Notes: generated from the letters alone by a model not told the origin. 64,000 bases of DNA from Sphingobacterium zeae (GCF_030818895.1 NZ_JAUTBA010000001.1:3038001-3102000), one strand, 5' to 3'; numbered from the stretch's first letter, positions 18,646-29,064 are shown. Made by a program: numbers and translations.

Positions 18646-19065
18646 CTAATTGCATTTTTTTAAGTTCTTTTCGACCTTTTCAAGGGAATAAATCTGTTTC
18701 CCTTTGTTAATTTTAGTATTAATGTAGGTCAACACATAAGCGATATCGATTGAAGAAAGGTTTGAGGCAGGCATCGTATTGTTAAAGTTCCTACCTGCAA
18801 CTTCAAGTTCTCCTGAAATTCCGTACTTGATGATACAAGCTAGTTGATCGCTATTTTTTTGTAGAAATGTAGTGTCAGTTAATGGAGGATAGAGATTGCC
18901 CAATCCTTCACCCTTATCGCCGTGACAATTTTGGCAATGTGTCCGATATACTTTTTGACCATTGACTGCATATTGTGCAGTTCTGATATCAACTTCTTGC
19001 TGACAGCCTATCAATATTGATAAGATAACACCAATTATTACGACGGTTGTTAAGAGGATGCGCAT
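18646..19065 (-). CDS. Mono-haem cytochrome c lipoprotein
   Basis: The 139-residue protein has a lipoprotein signal with the lipid-attachment cysteine C21 (LSILIGC), a haem site CQNCH (44-48) and a probable axial Met98 in NNTMPASNL. It is a class I c-type cytochrome facing the periplasm. It starts one base after the stop of the SCO gene, so the two are translated from one message. The pairing suggests a role in delivering electrons to, or maturing, a copper-containing oxidase. Confidence 0.9.
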   Translation of the reverse strand: MRILLTTVVIIGVILSILIGCQQEVDIRTAQYAVNGQKVYRTHCQNCHGDKGEGLGNLYPPLTDTTFLQKNSDQLACIIKYGISGELEVAGRNFNNTMPASNLSSIDIAYVLTYINTKINKGKQIYSLEKVEKNLKKCN

Positions 19066-19066
19066 G

Positions 19067-19714
19067 TCACTTTTTACTCTCGCTCAATAGTAACGGTAAG
19101 TCATTCATTAGTTTTTTCACCTGCTCATCATTGGTGCCGTCATAGGCTCCTCGAATTCTTTTGTCTTTATCTATTAAGACTAGATATCCCTGATGATCAT
19201 AACCTCCAGGTGCGTTCTTATCCTCGGCTGTATAGACTAGGTATTGATTGGCTAGACCATAAATGTCGGCTTTAGTTCCAGAAACAAATTGCCAGTGATT
19301 ATTGGTTACGCCCAATTTTGTTGCGTAGTCTTTCAACACATAAGGTTGATCATATTTAAAGTCGATACTATGCGATAAAAAGCGAACTTCCTCATTATCC
19401 TTATATTGTTGATATATTTTTAATAGGTTGCGGTTCATCGTCGGACATATACTTGGACAGTGCGTAAAGAAAAAATTGGCAATATACACCTTTCCGTCAA
19501 AATCCTTATCCGAGATCATTGCACTGTCCTGATTAAGCAGATTAAAGGTCGGAATGGTATGATAAATAGTATCTATAATGCTTTTTCCATCAACTTTTTT
19601 TTCTATAGCTTCTCTTTCGCCATAGATGGGTAAAGTTGTCTGGTCATTGTTTTTGCAGGAAAATAAACCGAGTAAAAGGCTAGCTGCGGAGTAAAATTTA
19701 GTTATGGATCTCAT
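19067..19714 (-). CDS. SCO1/SenC-family copper-handling lipoprotein
   Basis: The 215-residue protein has a lipoprotein signal (C20 in LLGLFSC) and a thioredoxin fold with the SCO copper site: C86 and C90 in THCPSICP, and H174 in GGYDHQGYLV. SCO proteins pass copper to the CuA site of cytochrome oxidase or act as thiol reductants. It precedes a cytochrome c gene with a one-base gap. Confidence 0.93.
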   Translation of the reverse strand: MRSITKFYSAASLLLGLFSCKNNDQTTLPIYGEREAIEKKVDGKSIIDTIYHTIPTFNLLNQDSAMISDKDFDGKVYIANFFFTHCPSICPTMNRNLLKIYQQYKDNEEVRFLSHSIDFKYDQPYVLKDYATKLGVTNNHWQFVSGTKADIYGLANQYLVYTAEDKNAPGGYDHQGYLVLIDKDKRIRGAYDGTNDEQVKKLMNDLPLLLSESKK

Positions 19715-19808
19715 GAGTCTACTCTTTTTTTAGCTGGATCATTTTTTCGCGAACACGCTAATGTTCATCCTTTAAAATGTCGGGCTTATTCAAATTGAAT
19801 GTATTCGT

Positions 19809-20231
19809 TTAAAAACTCTTTAATTTTTCGTTGCTCTCTTTCGAAACATTGTCAAATATCTTTTTCATATCACTTACCTTTTGAAGTTCAGTTTCAAAGT
19901 ATTTAGCATCTGTAGAATCAGGATTATATCCCTTCATCCAGTCCATCATATGTTCTGTAGCACTCTCCAAATTAGCTTTCAATATACTGAGCTCTTTTCT
20001 TGTCGAACTAGTATCCAGATCAGGTTTAGCTGTCTTCATAGTTTTTAAATTGTCCAAAATGGAATCTATCTTGACAGCATCGCGGTCGAAATGAGCAATT
20101 TGAGGCATGATCTCGTCATGTATTTTAATTGTTGAATCCTGCAGGGCCTTCACGGTCGTTTCACCATTCCCCTGAGTTCCACATGCTGCAATTGCCAACG
20201 ATGCGATAGCTACAAACGCGATTTTATTCAT
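19809..20231 (-). CDS. Small helical lipoprotein of unknown function
   Basis: The 140-residue protein has a signal peptide with lipobox AIAAC (C16) and an otherwise helical, charged mature part with heptad-like spacing (SILDNLKTMKT, ELSILKANLESATEHMMDWM). It resembles the small Bacteroidota lipoproteins sometimes labelled viral A-type inclusion protein, a name without functional meaning. It lies 94 bases upstream of the SCO gene on the same strand and could belong to the same unit; function is unknown. Confidence 0.8.
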   Translation of the reverse strand: MNKIAFVAIASLAIAACGTQGNGETTVKALQDSTIKIHDEIMPQIAHFDRDAVKIDSILDNLKTMKTAKPDLDTSSTRKELSILKANLESATEHMMDWMKGYNPDSTDAKYFETELQKVSDMKKIFDNVSKESNEKLKSF

Positions 20232-20270
20232 GTTATTATCTTTTGGTAATTTGACAAAGATATTAATTTC

Positions 20271-20768
20271 TTATGGCTCAACATTTCGATTTCTCGAAGG
20301 GAATGTAAAATTCAAGTCACGAATATAGGTTTCGCAACGTACAGTAGCGCATAGGTCGCCCGATTTGTCTTTAATTTCTAAGGAAAAGTCTTTTACTACC
20401 CGTCCTTTTGTCCGGATGATATGTGCACATTCTTCAAGAATTTCATCGGAAAGTTCCACACTATACTCTACACTAGTTTTACCTGGCTTTTTAAAAACAA
20501 TTTGCGATGATTTTAACCAGGCAACGGTTTTCTTAAAACCGATTTTTTGAAGATATTGATCAATTAGGATAGGGAAGATCGGGTCGGCTGCAGAGAATAT
20601 CGTTCCTCCAAATAATGTTTTGTTGGTATTGATATTGAAGGGTGTCTTATATATTTTTACTTTAGCACCCTGAAAGCCAGGGCTAATTTTTTTAACCCAG
20701 ATTCCCTGAAATAGAAAAGGGGGGTAAATGCGTAATAGCCATGTTAAGGCAAGTGGACTATATCTCAT
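20271..20768 (-). CDS. DUF4442 hotdog-fold protein, thioesterase-like
   Basis: The 165-residue protein matches the hotdog-fold DUF4442/PaaI-like pattern: an N-terminal helix, the turn TLFGGTIFSAADPIFPI, then strands ending in ATVRCETYIRDL. Related proteins hydrolyse acyl-CoA thioesters, but a catalytic residue cannot be assigned here. The 39-base gap to the downstream lipoprotein gene allows co-transcription. Divergent from the MFS gene at 20861. Confidence 0.75.
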   Translation of the reverse strand: MRYSPLALTWLLRIYPPFLFQGIWVKKISPGFQGAKVKIYKTPFNINTNKTLFGGTIFSAADPIFPILIDQYLQKIGFKKTVAWLKSSQIVFKKPGKTSVEYSVELSDEILEECAHIIRTKGRVVKDFSLEIKDKSGDLCATVRCETYIRDLNFTFPSRNRNVEP

Positions 20769-20860
20769 GATACAAAAATAGAATAATGTGTCGGATTATT
20801 GTTTGAAATCTTGGTTTTATAGCTCCACTATGGTATTTTTACCACCTAAAGAAACCTAAA

Positions 20861-22093
20861 ATGTCCAAAATAAAAGGAAAACAGGCCGACAGAAAAGTAT
20901 GGTTACTCATTATGATCGCTTCATTGGGCTACTTCGTCGATATTTATGATTTAGTTATTTTCTCCATTGTCCGTATTCAGTCCTTTACTGATATTGGTGT
21001 TCCAGCAGCGGATATGCGTGTTCAAGGTGAATTTGTATTAAATATGCAAATGGGAGGGTTGCTATTAGGGGGAATTATCTGGGGGATTATCGGCGATAAA
21101 TTTGGGCGTTTAAAAGTACTATTCGGATCGATTCTTTTATATTCCTTGGCAAATATCGCAAATGGCTTCGTACAGGATGTACTGATATATGGCATTATCC
21201 GTTTTATAGCGGGTATTGGTTTGGCTGGGGAATTAGGGGCTGGAATTACGCTGGTTTCCGAAAGCATGCATAAATCAAAACGTGGTTATGGCACTATGTT
21301 GGTTGCTGCTGTGGGTGTTATTGGGGCGGTATTAGCCTATTTTGTTTCGGAAGAGTTTGATTGGCGGACGGCCTACTTTGTCGGTGGGGGAATGGGCCTG
21401 CTGTTATTACTCTTGCGTATTGGATCTTTTGAGTCAGGTTTGTTTAAAGAGCAAAATGAATCGGATATCACAAGAGGAGATATCCGGATGCTATTTACCG
21501 ATAGGAGCCGTTTAAAAAGGTATATTAATTGCCTATGCATCGGTCTTCCCATCTGGTTTGTTGTGGGTGTTTTGGTTACACAGGCTCCTGAAATAGGTAC
21601 TGCTTTAGGCGCTATCGATACACTAAGTGCCGGCCAAGGGGTGATGTTTACCTATATTGTTATTTCTATCGGGGATGTATTAGCCGGAGTATTTGCACAA
21701 GTTTTAAAATCCCGTAAAAAAGTGGTCTTTATTTGTCAGTTAGTTATTATTGGAAGTTCACTCGTGTATTTGCTGAGTAATGGTATTACAGCTACGAAGT
21801 TCTTAACTCTTGCCTTTATAATGGGATTAGGAGTGGGGTATTGGGCTACATTTGTAACGATTTCAGCGGAACAATTTGGCACGAATCTCCGGGCTACTGT
21901 TGCAACAACGGCACCAAATTTTGTCAGAGGTGCACTCATTCCCTCCACTATGCTCTATGGATATTTGGTAAACGCGTTTGGAATTGCACCAGCAGCGATT
22001 ACTATGGTTTTACTCCTTTCGGGAATAGCAATTTATTCACTAACCCAGTTAGAAGAAAGTTTTGATAAAGATTTAAATTATCAGGAGAAATAA
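20861..22093 (+). CDS. MFS transporter, sugar/metabolite porter-like
   Basis: The 410-residue protein has twelve hydrophobic segments and the MFS loop 2-3 signature in GIIGDKFGRLKVLFGS. The early DIYDLVIFSIVR and the conserved RFIAGIGLAGELGAG are typical of the proton-coupled metabolite/sugar porter branch that includes ProP and ShiA-like carriers. The substrate is not readable. It is transcribed alone, convergent with a small Cys-rich gene that starts 12 bases past its stop. Confidence 0.88.
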   Translation: MSKIKGKQADRKVWLLIMIASLGYFVDIYDLVIFSIVRIQSFTDIGVPAADMRVQGEFVLNMQMGGLLLGGIIWGIIGDKFGRLKVLFGSILLYSLANIANGFVQDVLIYGIIRFIAGIGLAGELGAGITLVSESMHKSKRGYGTMLVAAVGVIGAVLAYFVSEEFDWRTAYFVGGGMGLLLLLLRIGSFESGLFKEQNESDITRGDIRMLFTDRSRLKRYINCLCIGLPIWFVVGVLVTQAPEIGTALGAIDTLSAGQGVMFTYIVISIGDVLAGVFAQVLKSRKKVVFICQLVIIGSSLVYLLSNGITATKFLTLAFIMGLGVGYWATFVTISAEQFGTNLRATVATTAPNFVRGALIPSTMLYGYLVNAFGIAPAAITMVLLLSGIAIYSLTQLEESFDKDLNYQEK

Positions 22094-22105
22094 TGGTGCA
22101 ATACA

Positions 22106-22288
22106 CTATTTTTTCCGGCCGGGACATTTCTTACAGCGTTTACCTTCTTTGTATTTCTTGCAACACTTTTTAAAGCAAGCACAGGAAAAATCAGAAAATG
22201 GGTTCATTGCAGTGTTTCTAAACTGAAACAAACCACCTTTGCTGTCTGACTCATCTGACTCTATCGCAGTTTCAATAATTTCGTTCAT
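22106..22288 (-). CDS. Small cysteine- and lysine-rich protein, unknown function
   Basis: The 60-residue product has an acidic N-terminal part and a compact C-terminus with six cysteines (FSCACFKKCCKKYKEGKRCKKCP). The cysteine spacing and basic residues suggest a small metal-binding knuckle, perhaps RNA- or DNA-associated. I recall similar short proteins in other Bacteroidota but cannot name a family. It lies 50 bases downstream of purN on the same strand, so it may be part of that message. Confidence 0.65.
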   Translation of the reverse strand: MNEIIETAIESDESDSKGGLFQFRNTAMNPFSDFSCACFKKCCKKYKEGKRCKKCPGRKK

Positions 22289-22338
22289 GCCACGAAGTTA
22301 CAATTTGTTTAAAACAATTCTAAACAATGCCGTAGTTT

Positions 22339-22911
22339 TTACATTTTTTTGATGAGATTTTCGATGACTTTGGGGAAGTGTTGATGTTCCAGTTGCTGCC
22401 CTTTAAATTTTATGGTGTCGAGGGTATCATTTGAATCTACTTTGAACCGTGCTTGATAGATAATTTCTCCTTCATCGAAATGCTCATTCGCGAAGTGAAT
22501 CGTAATCCCGTGCTCTTCTTCTTTATTTGCTAGAACAGCCCGATGAACATGGTCGCCATACATTCCTTTACCCCCGTATTTTGGCAGCAGAGCAGGATGA
22601 ATATTAATGATTTGATTCGGAAAAGCTTTCAGAAGATTATTGGGCACAAGCCATAAAAAACCAGCTAAAACGATCAGATCAATATTTAAGTTTTTAAGAA
22701 TATTGACAACATTGTCGGTGTTGTAAAATTCCTCACGATCAAAAATATGTGCAGGTATTTCGAAATTGTCAGCTCGTTGAATAACGTAAGCATCTGGGTT
22801 ATTGGATAAAATCAAGGCGACCTCAGCTTCGTCCGAATACTTGAAATGTTCCATTATTTTTTGCGCATTGGAGCCTGAACCTGAAGCAAAAATAGCAATT
22901 CTTTTTTTCAC
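22339..22911 (-). CDS. purN: Phosphoribosylglycinamide formyltransferase
   Basis: The 190-residue enzyme transfers the formyl group from 10-formyl-THF to GAR in purine synthesis. Visible are the phosphate-binding loop ASGSGSNAQ (9-17), the catalytic His in NIHPALLPKYGGKGMYG, and the late DEGEIIYQ motif. Length matches the small bacterial PurN. It is cytosolic; a short Cys-rich gene follows. Confidence 0.96.
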   Translation of the reverse strand: MKKRIAIFASGSGSNAQKIMEHFKYSDEAEVALILSNNPDAYVIQRADNFEIPAHIFDREEFYNTDNVVNILKNLNIDLIVLAGFLWLVPNNLLKAFPNQIINIHPALLPKYGGKGMYGDHVHRAVLANKEEEHGITIHFANEHFDEGEIIYQARFKVDSNDTLDTIKFKGQQLEHQHFPKVIENLIKKM

Positions 22912-23069
22912 GATTGATGAGTATTAATTAGATTTGATCGATTTAAAAATTAGCCCAAACTTACGGAATTTTTGTAAAAAAACTAAAACAATAGTCGAAT
23001 AAACGATATTTTTAGGTATTATTAATCGAAATTAATTGAACGGTTACTATTGGTTTAAAATTTTTTAAC

Positions 23070-23564
23070 ATGAAATTCCTCTATTCCCTAATTTTTGTCA
23101 GTATTTATTTTTTGTTTCAACCGGTCTTTGCGCAGGCTCCCAAAACACTTCCGACGTTTACATTCGAAGAGGTCTATCACACCGGCAAATTTGATTCTGG
23201 TAAACTCCCGAAATCTGGATTTATTGTTTTGAATTTTTACGACCCCGGTTGTGGACACTGTCAGAAAATGGGCGCTGGAATTGCGCAGAACTTGACCAAA
23301 TTAAAGAATACATCATTTTATTTTATTTCAATGAATGATAAACAATATGTCGATGGCTTCATTAACATGCACGCAAAGGCCTTAAAAAATGCCACAAATG
23401 TTAAATTCTTATTTGATAGCGGTACGCAATTTATTGAAAAATTTAAGCCAAGCAATTATCCTTCGCTTTATATCTATGATGCAAAAACCAAAGTATTGGT
23501 ACAGCATTTGGACGGCGAAGACGATGTAAACAAGTTGTTAAAAGCTTTAGGTATTACAGGTTAA
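23070..23564 (+). CDS. Exported thioredoxin-like protein with CGHC site
   Basis: The 164-residue protein has a cleavable signal (cleavage near VFAQAP) and a thioredoxin-like fold with C61-G-H-C64 in YDPGCGHCQKMG; the CGHC motif is that of disulfide isomerases. The cis-proline is probably in SNYPSLYIYD. It should act in the periplasm on disulfides or protein folding. It is transcribed alone and shares a bidirectional terminator with clpB. Confidence 0.87.
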   Translation: MKFLYSLIFVSIYFLFQPVFAQAPKTLPTFTFEEVYHTGKFDSGKLPKSGFIVLNFYDPGCGHCQKMGAGIAQNLTKLKNTSFYFISMNDKQYVDGFINMHAKALKNATNVKFLFDSGTQFIEKFKPSNYPSLYIYDAKTKVLVQHLDGEDDVNKLLKALGITG

Positions 23565-23583
23565 ATGTTTAAAAATTAGCAAT

Positions 23584-23622
23584 AAAAAAAAGAAGGTCCG
23601 ATACTATCGGACCTTCTTTTTT
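23584..23622. terminator. Bidirectional terminator between trx-like gene and clpB
   Basis: AGAAGGTCCGATA (23591-23603) pairs with TATCGGACCTTCT (23605-23617), with A/T runs on both sides, so it can serve both convergent genes. Confidence 0.92.
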
Positions 23623-26222
23623 TATTGTTCTTGTTTATTGATGAACACAAATTTACCGTCGAATACATCCAGACGAATAATCGAATCGCGATTTACTTTT
23701 CCAGATAAAATTTCCTTCGAAAGTTCATTTAGAATTCGTTTTTGAATGACACGTTTTAAGGGTCTCGCTCCATAAATAGGATCGTAACCAAGTTGTGCCA
23801 ACCAATCCATTGCTTCATCAGAAGCCGTAATGAATATATTTTGTTCGGCCAGTTGTTTCTGAACATGTGCAAATTGTAAACGAACAATATCTCCAATTTC
23901 ATCTCGACTTAATGGCGTAAACATAATTACTTCATCGATACGGTTCAAAAATTCGGGACGAATCGACTGTTTCAAAATATCAAATACCTCGTTTCGGGTT
24001 TTAGCAACAATTTCATCCCTATTATCGTCAGTCAAGTGACTGAAATTTTCTTGTATAATGGCCGAACCTGTATTTGAAGTCATGATGATAATTGTATTTT
24101 TAAAGTTCACCGTACGGCCCTTATTGTCTGTCAGGTGCCCGTCATCCAATACCTGAAGTAAAATATTAAATACATCGGGATGCGCCTTTTCAATTTCATC
24201 TAGTAATACAACAGAGTAAGGCCTTCTTCGCACAGCCTCTGTCAACTGTCCGCCTTCATCATAGCCTACATATCCCGGAGGCGCACCTATTAAACGTGAT
24301 ACGGCATGCCTTTCTTGATATTCCGACATATCAATACGAACCATCGATTGCTCGTCGTCAAATAGAAATTCGGCTAGCGCTTTTGCAAGCTCGGTCTTTC
24401 CGACTCCAGTAGTACCGAGAAATATAAAAGATCCTATTGGTCGTTTTGCATCATTCAGACCTGCGCGTGAGCGGCGAATCGCATCGGAAATTGCTTCAAT
24501 AGCCTCATCCTGACCGGCGACACGTTTATGAAGCTCTTCCTCAAGATTCAATAATTTTTCGCGTTCTGATTGAATCATTTTGCTCACAGGTATTCCCGTC
24601 CATTTTGCAACAACATCGGCAATGTCTTCTGAAGTAACTTCTTCTTTGAGCATACGCTTGCTTTCTTGTTTTTCTGCGAGTTCAGCCTTTAGTTTGTCAA
24701 CTTTTTCTTGCGCTTCTTTAATCCGTCCATAACGAAGCTCTGCTACCTTGCCATAGTCTCCGGAACGTTCGGCCTGCTCCGCTTCGAGTTTGTAGTTTTC
24801 AATATTCTCAATCTCTTGATTGACATTGTCAACAAGACTCTTTTCTTCTTGCCACGATGCTCTCAACGTATCTCTCTCTGCCGATAGATTGGCGATACTT
24901 TCCGATAATTCGGCGACTTTTTTGTCATCATTTTCACGTTTCAAAGCTTCACGCTCGATTTCCAATTGCATGATACGACGTTCAAGCTCATCGACAGCTT
25001 CCGGTACAGAGTCCATCTCAAGGCGTAATTTGGATGCTGCCTCATCAATTAAATCAATCGCTTTATCTGGTAGAAACCGATCGGCAATATAGCGCTGTGA
25101 CAATTCCACGGCGGCAATGATAGACTCATCCAGAATGCGTACTTTATGGTGTGTTTCGTATCGTTCTTTTAAACCTCTGAGGATCGAAATTGCATCTTGC
25201 GTGTCTGGTTCTTCCACCATAACTTTTTGGAATCTACGTTCCAGTGCTTTATCTTTCTCAAAGTATTTTTGGTATTCATTTAGCGTTGTAGCACCAATAG
25301 CACGTAATTCACCTCTTGCCAATGCTGGTTTAAGGATATTGGCCGCATCCATCGCACCTTCACCACCTCCTGCGCCTACCAATGTATGTATTTCATCGAT
25401 AAATAGGATAATGTCTCCGTTGGAATCTGTAACCTCCTTTACAACCGCTTTTAAACGTTCTTCAAATTCTCCTTTGTATTTTGCACCTGCAACCAACGCA
25501 CCCATATCCAAAGAAAAAACAGTTTTAGATTTTAAATTTTCGGGAGCATCGCCTTTGATAATTCTGTAAGCGATACCTTCCGCAATAGCCGTTTTACCGA
25601 CCCCAGGTTCACCGACAAGTATTGGGTTGTTTTTGGTGCGACGGGAGAGGATCTGCATCACCCGTCTGATTTCCTCATCACGACCGATAACTGGGTCCAG
25701 CTTTCCCGACTCCGCATATTCATTTAAATTTCGTGCATATTTTCCTAACGCATTATAGGTGGCCTCAGCATTCTGATCCGTTACTCGACTATTACCACGC
25801 AACTCTCTGATAGCTGTCTTTAGGTCTTTCTCCGTTACTCCCTGTGATTTTAATAATGTCGACGTCTTGCTGGAACTTGCCAAGATTCCTAGCAATAGAT
25901 GTTCAACAGACACAAATTCATCATTAAATTCCTTTAAATAACCTTGTGCTTTTTGCAGCGCATTGTTTGCATCACTACTTAAATAAATATTACTACCGCT
26001 AACCTTAGGAAAACCCTCCACTTGCTTGTCAAGTTCAGTTCCGAGATAGCTGATGTTAACATTTAATTTTTTCAATAAGTGGCTGACAACATTTTCGTCG
26101 ACGGAGAGTAAAGCTTTTAAAATATGAGCTGTCTCAATCGCCTGTTGCTGATGGCCAGCAGCGATTTCGGACGCTTTTTGTATGGCCTCTTGCGCTTTAA
26201 TTGTATAGTTGTTAAAATTCAT
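23622..26222 (-). CDS. clpB: ClpB disaggregase chaperone
   Basis: The 866-residue protein has the Clp N-domain, two AAA+ modules with Walker A GEPGVGKT (about 205) and GTTGVGKT (about 607), and the long coiled-coil middle domain between them ([20 protein letters not shown]). With DnaK it re-solubilises aggregated proteins in the cytosol. The middle domain and the absence of a ClpP loop separate it from ClpA/ClpC. Length is typical. The 3' end abuts the shared terminator. Confidence 0.97.
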   Translation of the reverse strand: MNFNNYTIKAQEAIQKASEIAAGHQQQAIETAHILKALLSVDENVVSHLLKKLNVNISYLGTELDKQVEGFPKVSGSNIYLSSDANNALQKAQGYLKEFNDEFVSVEHLLLGILASSSKTSTLLKSQGVTEKDLKTAIRELRGNSRVTDQNAEATYNALGKYARNLNEYAESGKLDPVIGRDEEIRRVMQILSRRTKNNPILVGEPGVGKTAIAEGIAYRIIKGDAPENLKSKTVFSLDMGALVAGAKYKGEFEERLKAVVKEVTDSNGDIILFIDEIHTLVGAGGGEGAMDAANILKPALARGELRAIGATTLNEYQKYFEKDKALERRFQKVMVEEPDTQDAISILRGLKERYETHHKVRILDESIIAAVELSQRYIADRFLPDKAIDLIDEAASKLRLEMDSVPEAVDELERRIMQLEIEREALKRENDDKKVAELSESIANLSAERDTLRASWQEEKSLVDNVNQEIENIENYKLEAEQAERSGDYGKVAELRYGRIKEAQEKVDKLKAELAEKQESKRMLKEEVTSEDIADVVAKWTGIPVSKMIQSEREKLLNLEEELHKRVAGQDEAIEAISDAIRRSRAGLNDAKRPIGSFIFLGTTGVGKTELAKALAEFLFDDEQSMVRIDMSEYQERHAVSRLIGAPPGYVGYDEGGQLTEAVRRRPYSVVLLDEIEKAHPDVFNILLQVLDDGHLTDNKGRTVNFKNTIIIMTSNTGSAIIQENFSHLTDDNRDEIVAKTRNEVFDILKQSIRPEFLNRIDEVIMFTPLSRDEIGDIVRLQFAHVQKQLAEQNIFITASDEAMDWLAQLGYDPIYGARPLKRVIQKRILNELSKEILSGKVNRDSIIRLDVFDGKFVFINKQEQ

Positions 26223-26414
26223 TTTATTGTCTTAATTAAAGTTTTGTTGATATGTTGAATTATAACAATTGAAGTGCCATTTGGGTTTTTAGCTGGATTT
26301 CGGAAAAAATGGCAATATTATTTATTGAATCATGTCAAATTTACAGTCCTTAAAAATAATGCGCTTGATTTTTAAATATTTGCCTTATTGCTGTAGAAAA
26401 TTCTTGTTTTTGAC

Positions 26415-26445
26415 TTGCAATTTTGATGTAGGGTTTCGATATTTG
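26415..26445 (+). promoter_or_regulatory. Promoter of the tRNA-Thr cluster
   Basis: TTG at 26415-26417, 20 bases, then GATATTTG at 26438-26445, one base off the Bacteroidota TAnnTTTG element. The predicted start is about 40 bases before the first tRNA. Confidence 0.5.
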
Positions 26446-26492
26446 CAACATCTTAAAACGGTGAGCCGTAATTAAGATTGAAAAGAAGTAAC

Positions 26493-26565
<73 letters not shown>

Positions 26566-26601
26566 CTATTTATGCCACAGGTATTGAAACTTCTTTAAAA
26601 A

Positions 26602-26674
<73 letters not shown>

Positions 26675-26707
26675 CATTGAGCGACACTCATTAAAATTCA
26701 ATTGAAA

Positions 26708-26780
<73 letters not shown>

Positions 26781-26783
26781 CAT

Positions 26784-26820
26784 AAAAAAGATCCCCAAGA
26801 TTTCTTGGGGATCTTTTTTT
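26784..26820. terminator. Bidirectional terminator between tRNA cluster and alkaline phosphatase
   Basis: AGATCCCCAAGA pairs with TCTTGGGGATCT (26789-26814), flanked by A and T runs; it can end the tRNA transcript and the minus-strand phosphatase. Confidence 0.92.
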
Positions 26821-26822
26821 GT

Positions 26823-28235
26823 TTAGTCTAAACTAAGTTTTGCAGCTGTAGCGATTTTCTTTGGTATATCTGTGTTATCCATTTTCTGATTGAATTGTTC
26901 GGAACCAACACCGATGGCATAAACCGGTGCATAGGCTGCCGAATGGTTGTTAGAGGCCCAGCTTATTGATCCCATCCGATTTAAGATTGAAATACTCAGT
27001 GCGGCAATCTTGTCGTCGCTTGCGTAAAGGCTTTTTGCGGTTTCATTTTGATGATCGACAAAGCTTTTTTGATAGGCAGCTTCTAAAGCACTACGATCAG
27101 TTTCATGGATTGTAATTTTGGAAAACAAACCTGTTTGAGCAGCAATGAGATTCTTGAGATCGCCCCATGTTGCATTTGGATTATTCTTACGAAGGTTGCC
27201 AATTGCGTTCGAAAGTTCTGCATGCGAGATTTTTTGGTGGGACAAGAATTTTGTTTTCAGCGAAGAACTTCCATTACCGACACCTAATCCGCCCGTTTCA
27301 TGGTCCGCTGTAACGACTATAAGTGTTTCATTTGGAAATTTTTTATAAAAATCATAGGCGAGTTGTACGGAGTTATTGAAATCCAACACTTCCTGAATCG
27401 TAGTAGCCGCATCATTTGCATGGCATGCCCAATCAATTTTTCCACCTTCAATCATTAAAAAGAAACCATTTGTATTATTTTTATGCAGTGAAGTGATAGC
27501 TGCAGATGTGATATCTGCCAGTTTTAAATCACTTGGCTTTTGGTCTATGGCATATTTAAGGGCATCTATAGGGCTGCCATCTGAATTCATCAATATGATC
27601 TTATCTGATTTATTTGGTAGTTGTGCATAAGCATCTTTTCCTTTAAGCACCTTATAGCCGGCTTTTTCTAATATGGGGAAAAGCGATGGCGCCTTTTTAT
27701 GATCAAATGTTGTTTCGGGTTTGAGAAAATTGGATCCGCCAAAAAAATCAAAATTCGAAGTGACAATTTCTTTACCGATTTCATAATACATGTCGCGGTC
27801 TGCTTGGTGTGCATAAAATGAAGCCGGGGTAGCGTGGTCTATGCTGACGCTTGTAATAATACCGACTTTCTTTCCTTTTTGCTTTGCGGCATAAGCTATA
27901 CTCTTATAGGGGACTGTTCCCGTACTGTCCATACCGATAACGCCATTTTTGGTTTTTTTTCCAACGGCTAATGCGGTACCTCCAGCGCCTGAGTCCGTTA
28001 CGCCATTCGAGAGTGAATGTGTGGAGGCAAATCCAACATGAGGAAATTGCGTGAACACAAGTGGAATTGGGTTATCTTTATGCTGTACTTCAGCTTGATG
28101 AATTTCGGTGAGATTAACCTGGTTGAGGCCCATGCCATCACCAATTAAGTAAAAAATGTATTTTGCTTCTTGGCCAAAAGAGGGGAAAACTTGTACAAAA
28201 ACGAGGAGGAACAGAAATAAAACGTGTTTTTTCAT
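26823..28235 (-). CDS. phoA: Secreted alkaline phosphatase
   Basis: The start is placed at 28235, giving a 470-residue protein with a clean signal peptide (MKKHVLFLFLLVFVQVF, cleavage near FGQEAK); an upstream ATG adds ten residues that would spoil it. The metal and catalytic motifs of the alkaline phosphatase family are present: IGDGMG, the nucleophile Ser in TDSGAGGTALA, and VTADHETGG. It removes phosphate from organic monoesters in the periplasm or outside. It lies 91 bases downstream of an oxidoreductase gene. It is a natural partner for the phytase locus at 34-40 kb. The symbol denotes the family. Confidence 0.92.
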   Translation of the reverse strand: MKKHVLFLFLLVFVQVFPSFGQEAKYIFYLIGDGMGLNQVNLTEIHQAEVQHKDNPIPLVFTQFPHVGFASTHSLSNGVTDSGAGGTALAVGKKTKNGVIGMDSTGTVPYKSIAYAAKQKGKKVGIITSVSIDHATPASFYAHQADRDMYYEIGKEIVTSNFDFFGGSNFLKPETTFDHKKAPSLFPILEKAGYKVLKGKDAYAQLPNKSDKIILMNSDGSPIDALKYAIDQKPSDLKLADITSAAITSLHKNNTNGFFLMIEGGKIDWACHANDAATTIQEVLDFNNSVQLAYDFYKKFPNETLIVVTADHETGGLGVGNGSSSLKTKFLSHQKISHAELSNAIGNLRKNNPNATWGDLKNLIAAQTGLFSKITIHETDRSALEAAYQKSFVDHQNETAKSLYASDDKIAALSISILNRMGSISWASNNHSAAYAPVYAIGVGSEQFNQKMDNTDIPKKIATAAKLSLD

Positions 28236-28326
28236 TTGAATGGTTGTTATTTTAAAAAAACACAAATTACAGCCTTAGGATTAGCTTACTGTTAATTCAA
28301 TATTATGAATTGTTTTTTTACTTGTT

Positions 28327-28980
28327 TCAACTGGTTTCTGCTGCTAATTTCTGGATATCTTTCACGGTTACAGTATGGATACCTGTTGTGTAATGATTGA
28401 TCGCCTGTAACATTGCCATAGCAACTTGTCCTACTGAAAGAGGTTCGTATGTTTTGAATAATCCTATTGTATTAAAGATACGAAGGGCAGCTATGGCTGT
28501 TTTTTCACCCAAGCGATCTGTATTTGGTCGGATTAGTCCTCCAGGTTGGAAAATAATAAGCCGATTGAAATCAAGTGCTTTAACATCCTGTTCAAGGCTT
28601 CCTTTCATGCGGTTATAAAAAATTTTTGATGCAGGATCCGCAAGAACAGCCGATAATAAGAGAAAGGTAGGAAAACCATTTTTTTTAGCCAATGCCGCAA
28701 ATTGCAAATTAAGATCATGATCTATTTTCCATTGTGCATCTTTACTGCCTGCGTCTTTTAATGTGGTGCCAAGGCAGGAAATTGCGACATCGCCTTGTAT
28801 CACTTGCTCAAAATCCGTTAGATTTTCAAAGTCTACGATAACCTGTTTCAATTTAATGTGCTCCTCAAACGAGACACGTCTTAAAAGCACAACGATTTCC
28901 GTAATTTCCTTAGATTTTAACATCAATTGAACGAGCGCTCTTCCTGTAGCGCCAGAACCACCTATTAAAACTACCTTCAT
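28327..28980 (-). CDS. NAD(P)-binding oxidoreductase, atypical SDR (TIP30-like)
   Basis: The 217-residue protein starts with a Rossmann nucleotide-binding loop GGSGATGRALVQL and continues with the ISCLGTTLKDAGSKDAQW and FNRLIIFQPGGL segments typical of the HTATIP2/TIP30-like NAD(P)H-binding group. Those proteins often lack the SDR Tyr-x-x-x-Lys dyad; here NRMKG occupies the usual place. Enzymatic substrate unknown. Confidence 0.8.
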   Translation of the reverse strand: MKVVLIGGSGATGRALVQLMLKSKEITEIVVLLRRVSFEEHIKLKQVIVDFENLTDFEQVIQGDVAISCLGTTLKDAGSKDAQWKIDHDLNLQFAALAKKNGFPTFLLLSAVLADPASKIFYNRMKGSLEQDVKALDFNRLIIFQPGGLIRPNTDRLGEKTAIAALRIFNTIGLFKTYEPLSVGQVAMAMLQAINHYTTGIHTVTVKDIQKLAAETS

Positions 28981-29064
28981 TATTTCCTTACTTATTTTCT
29001 TTACTAATTATCTTGATTTAATTGCTTTACTGATAGTTATTTATCCGTATGATTGAGCATGCAA

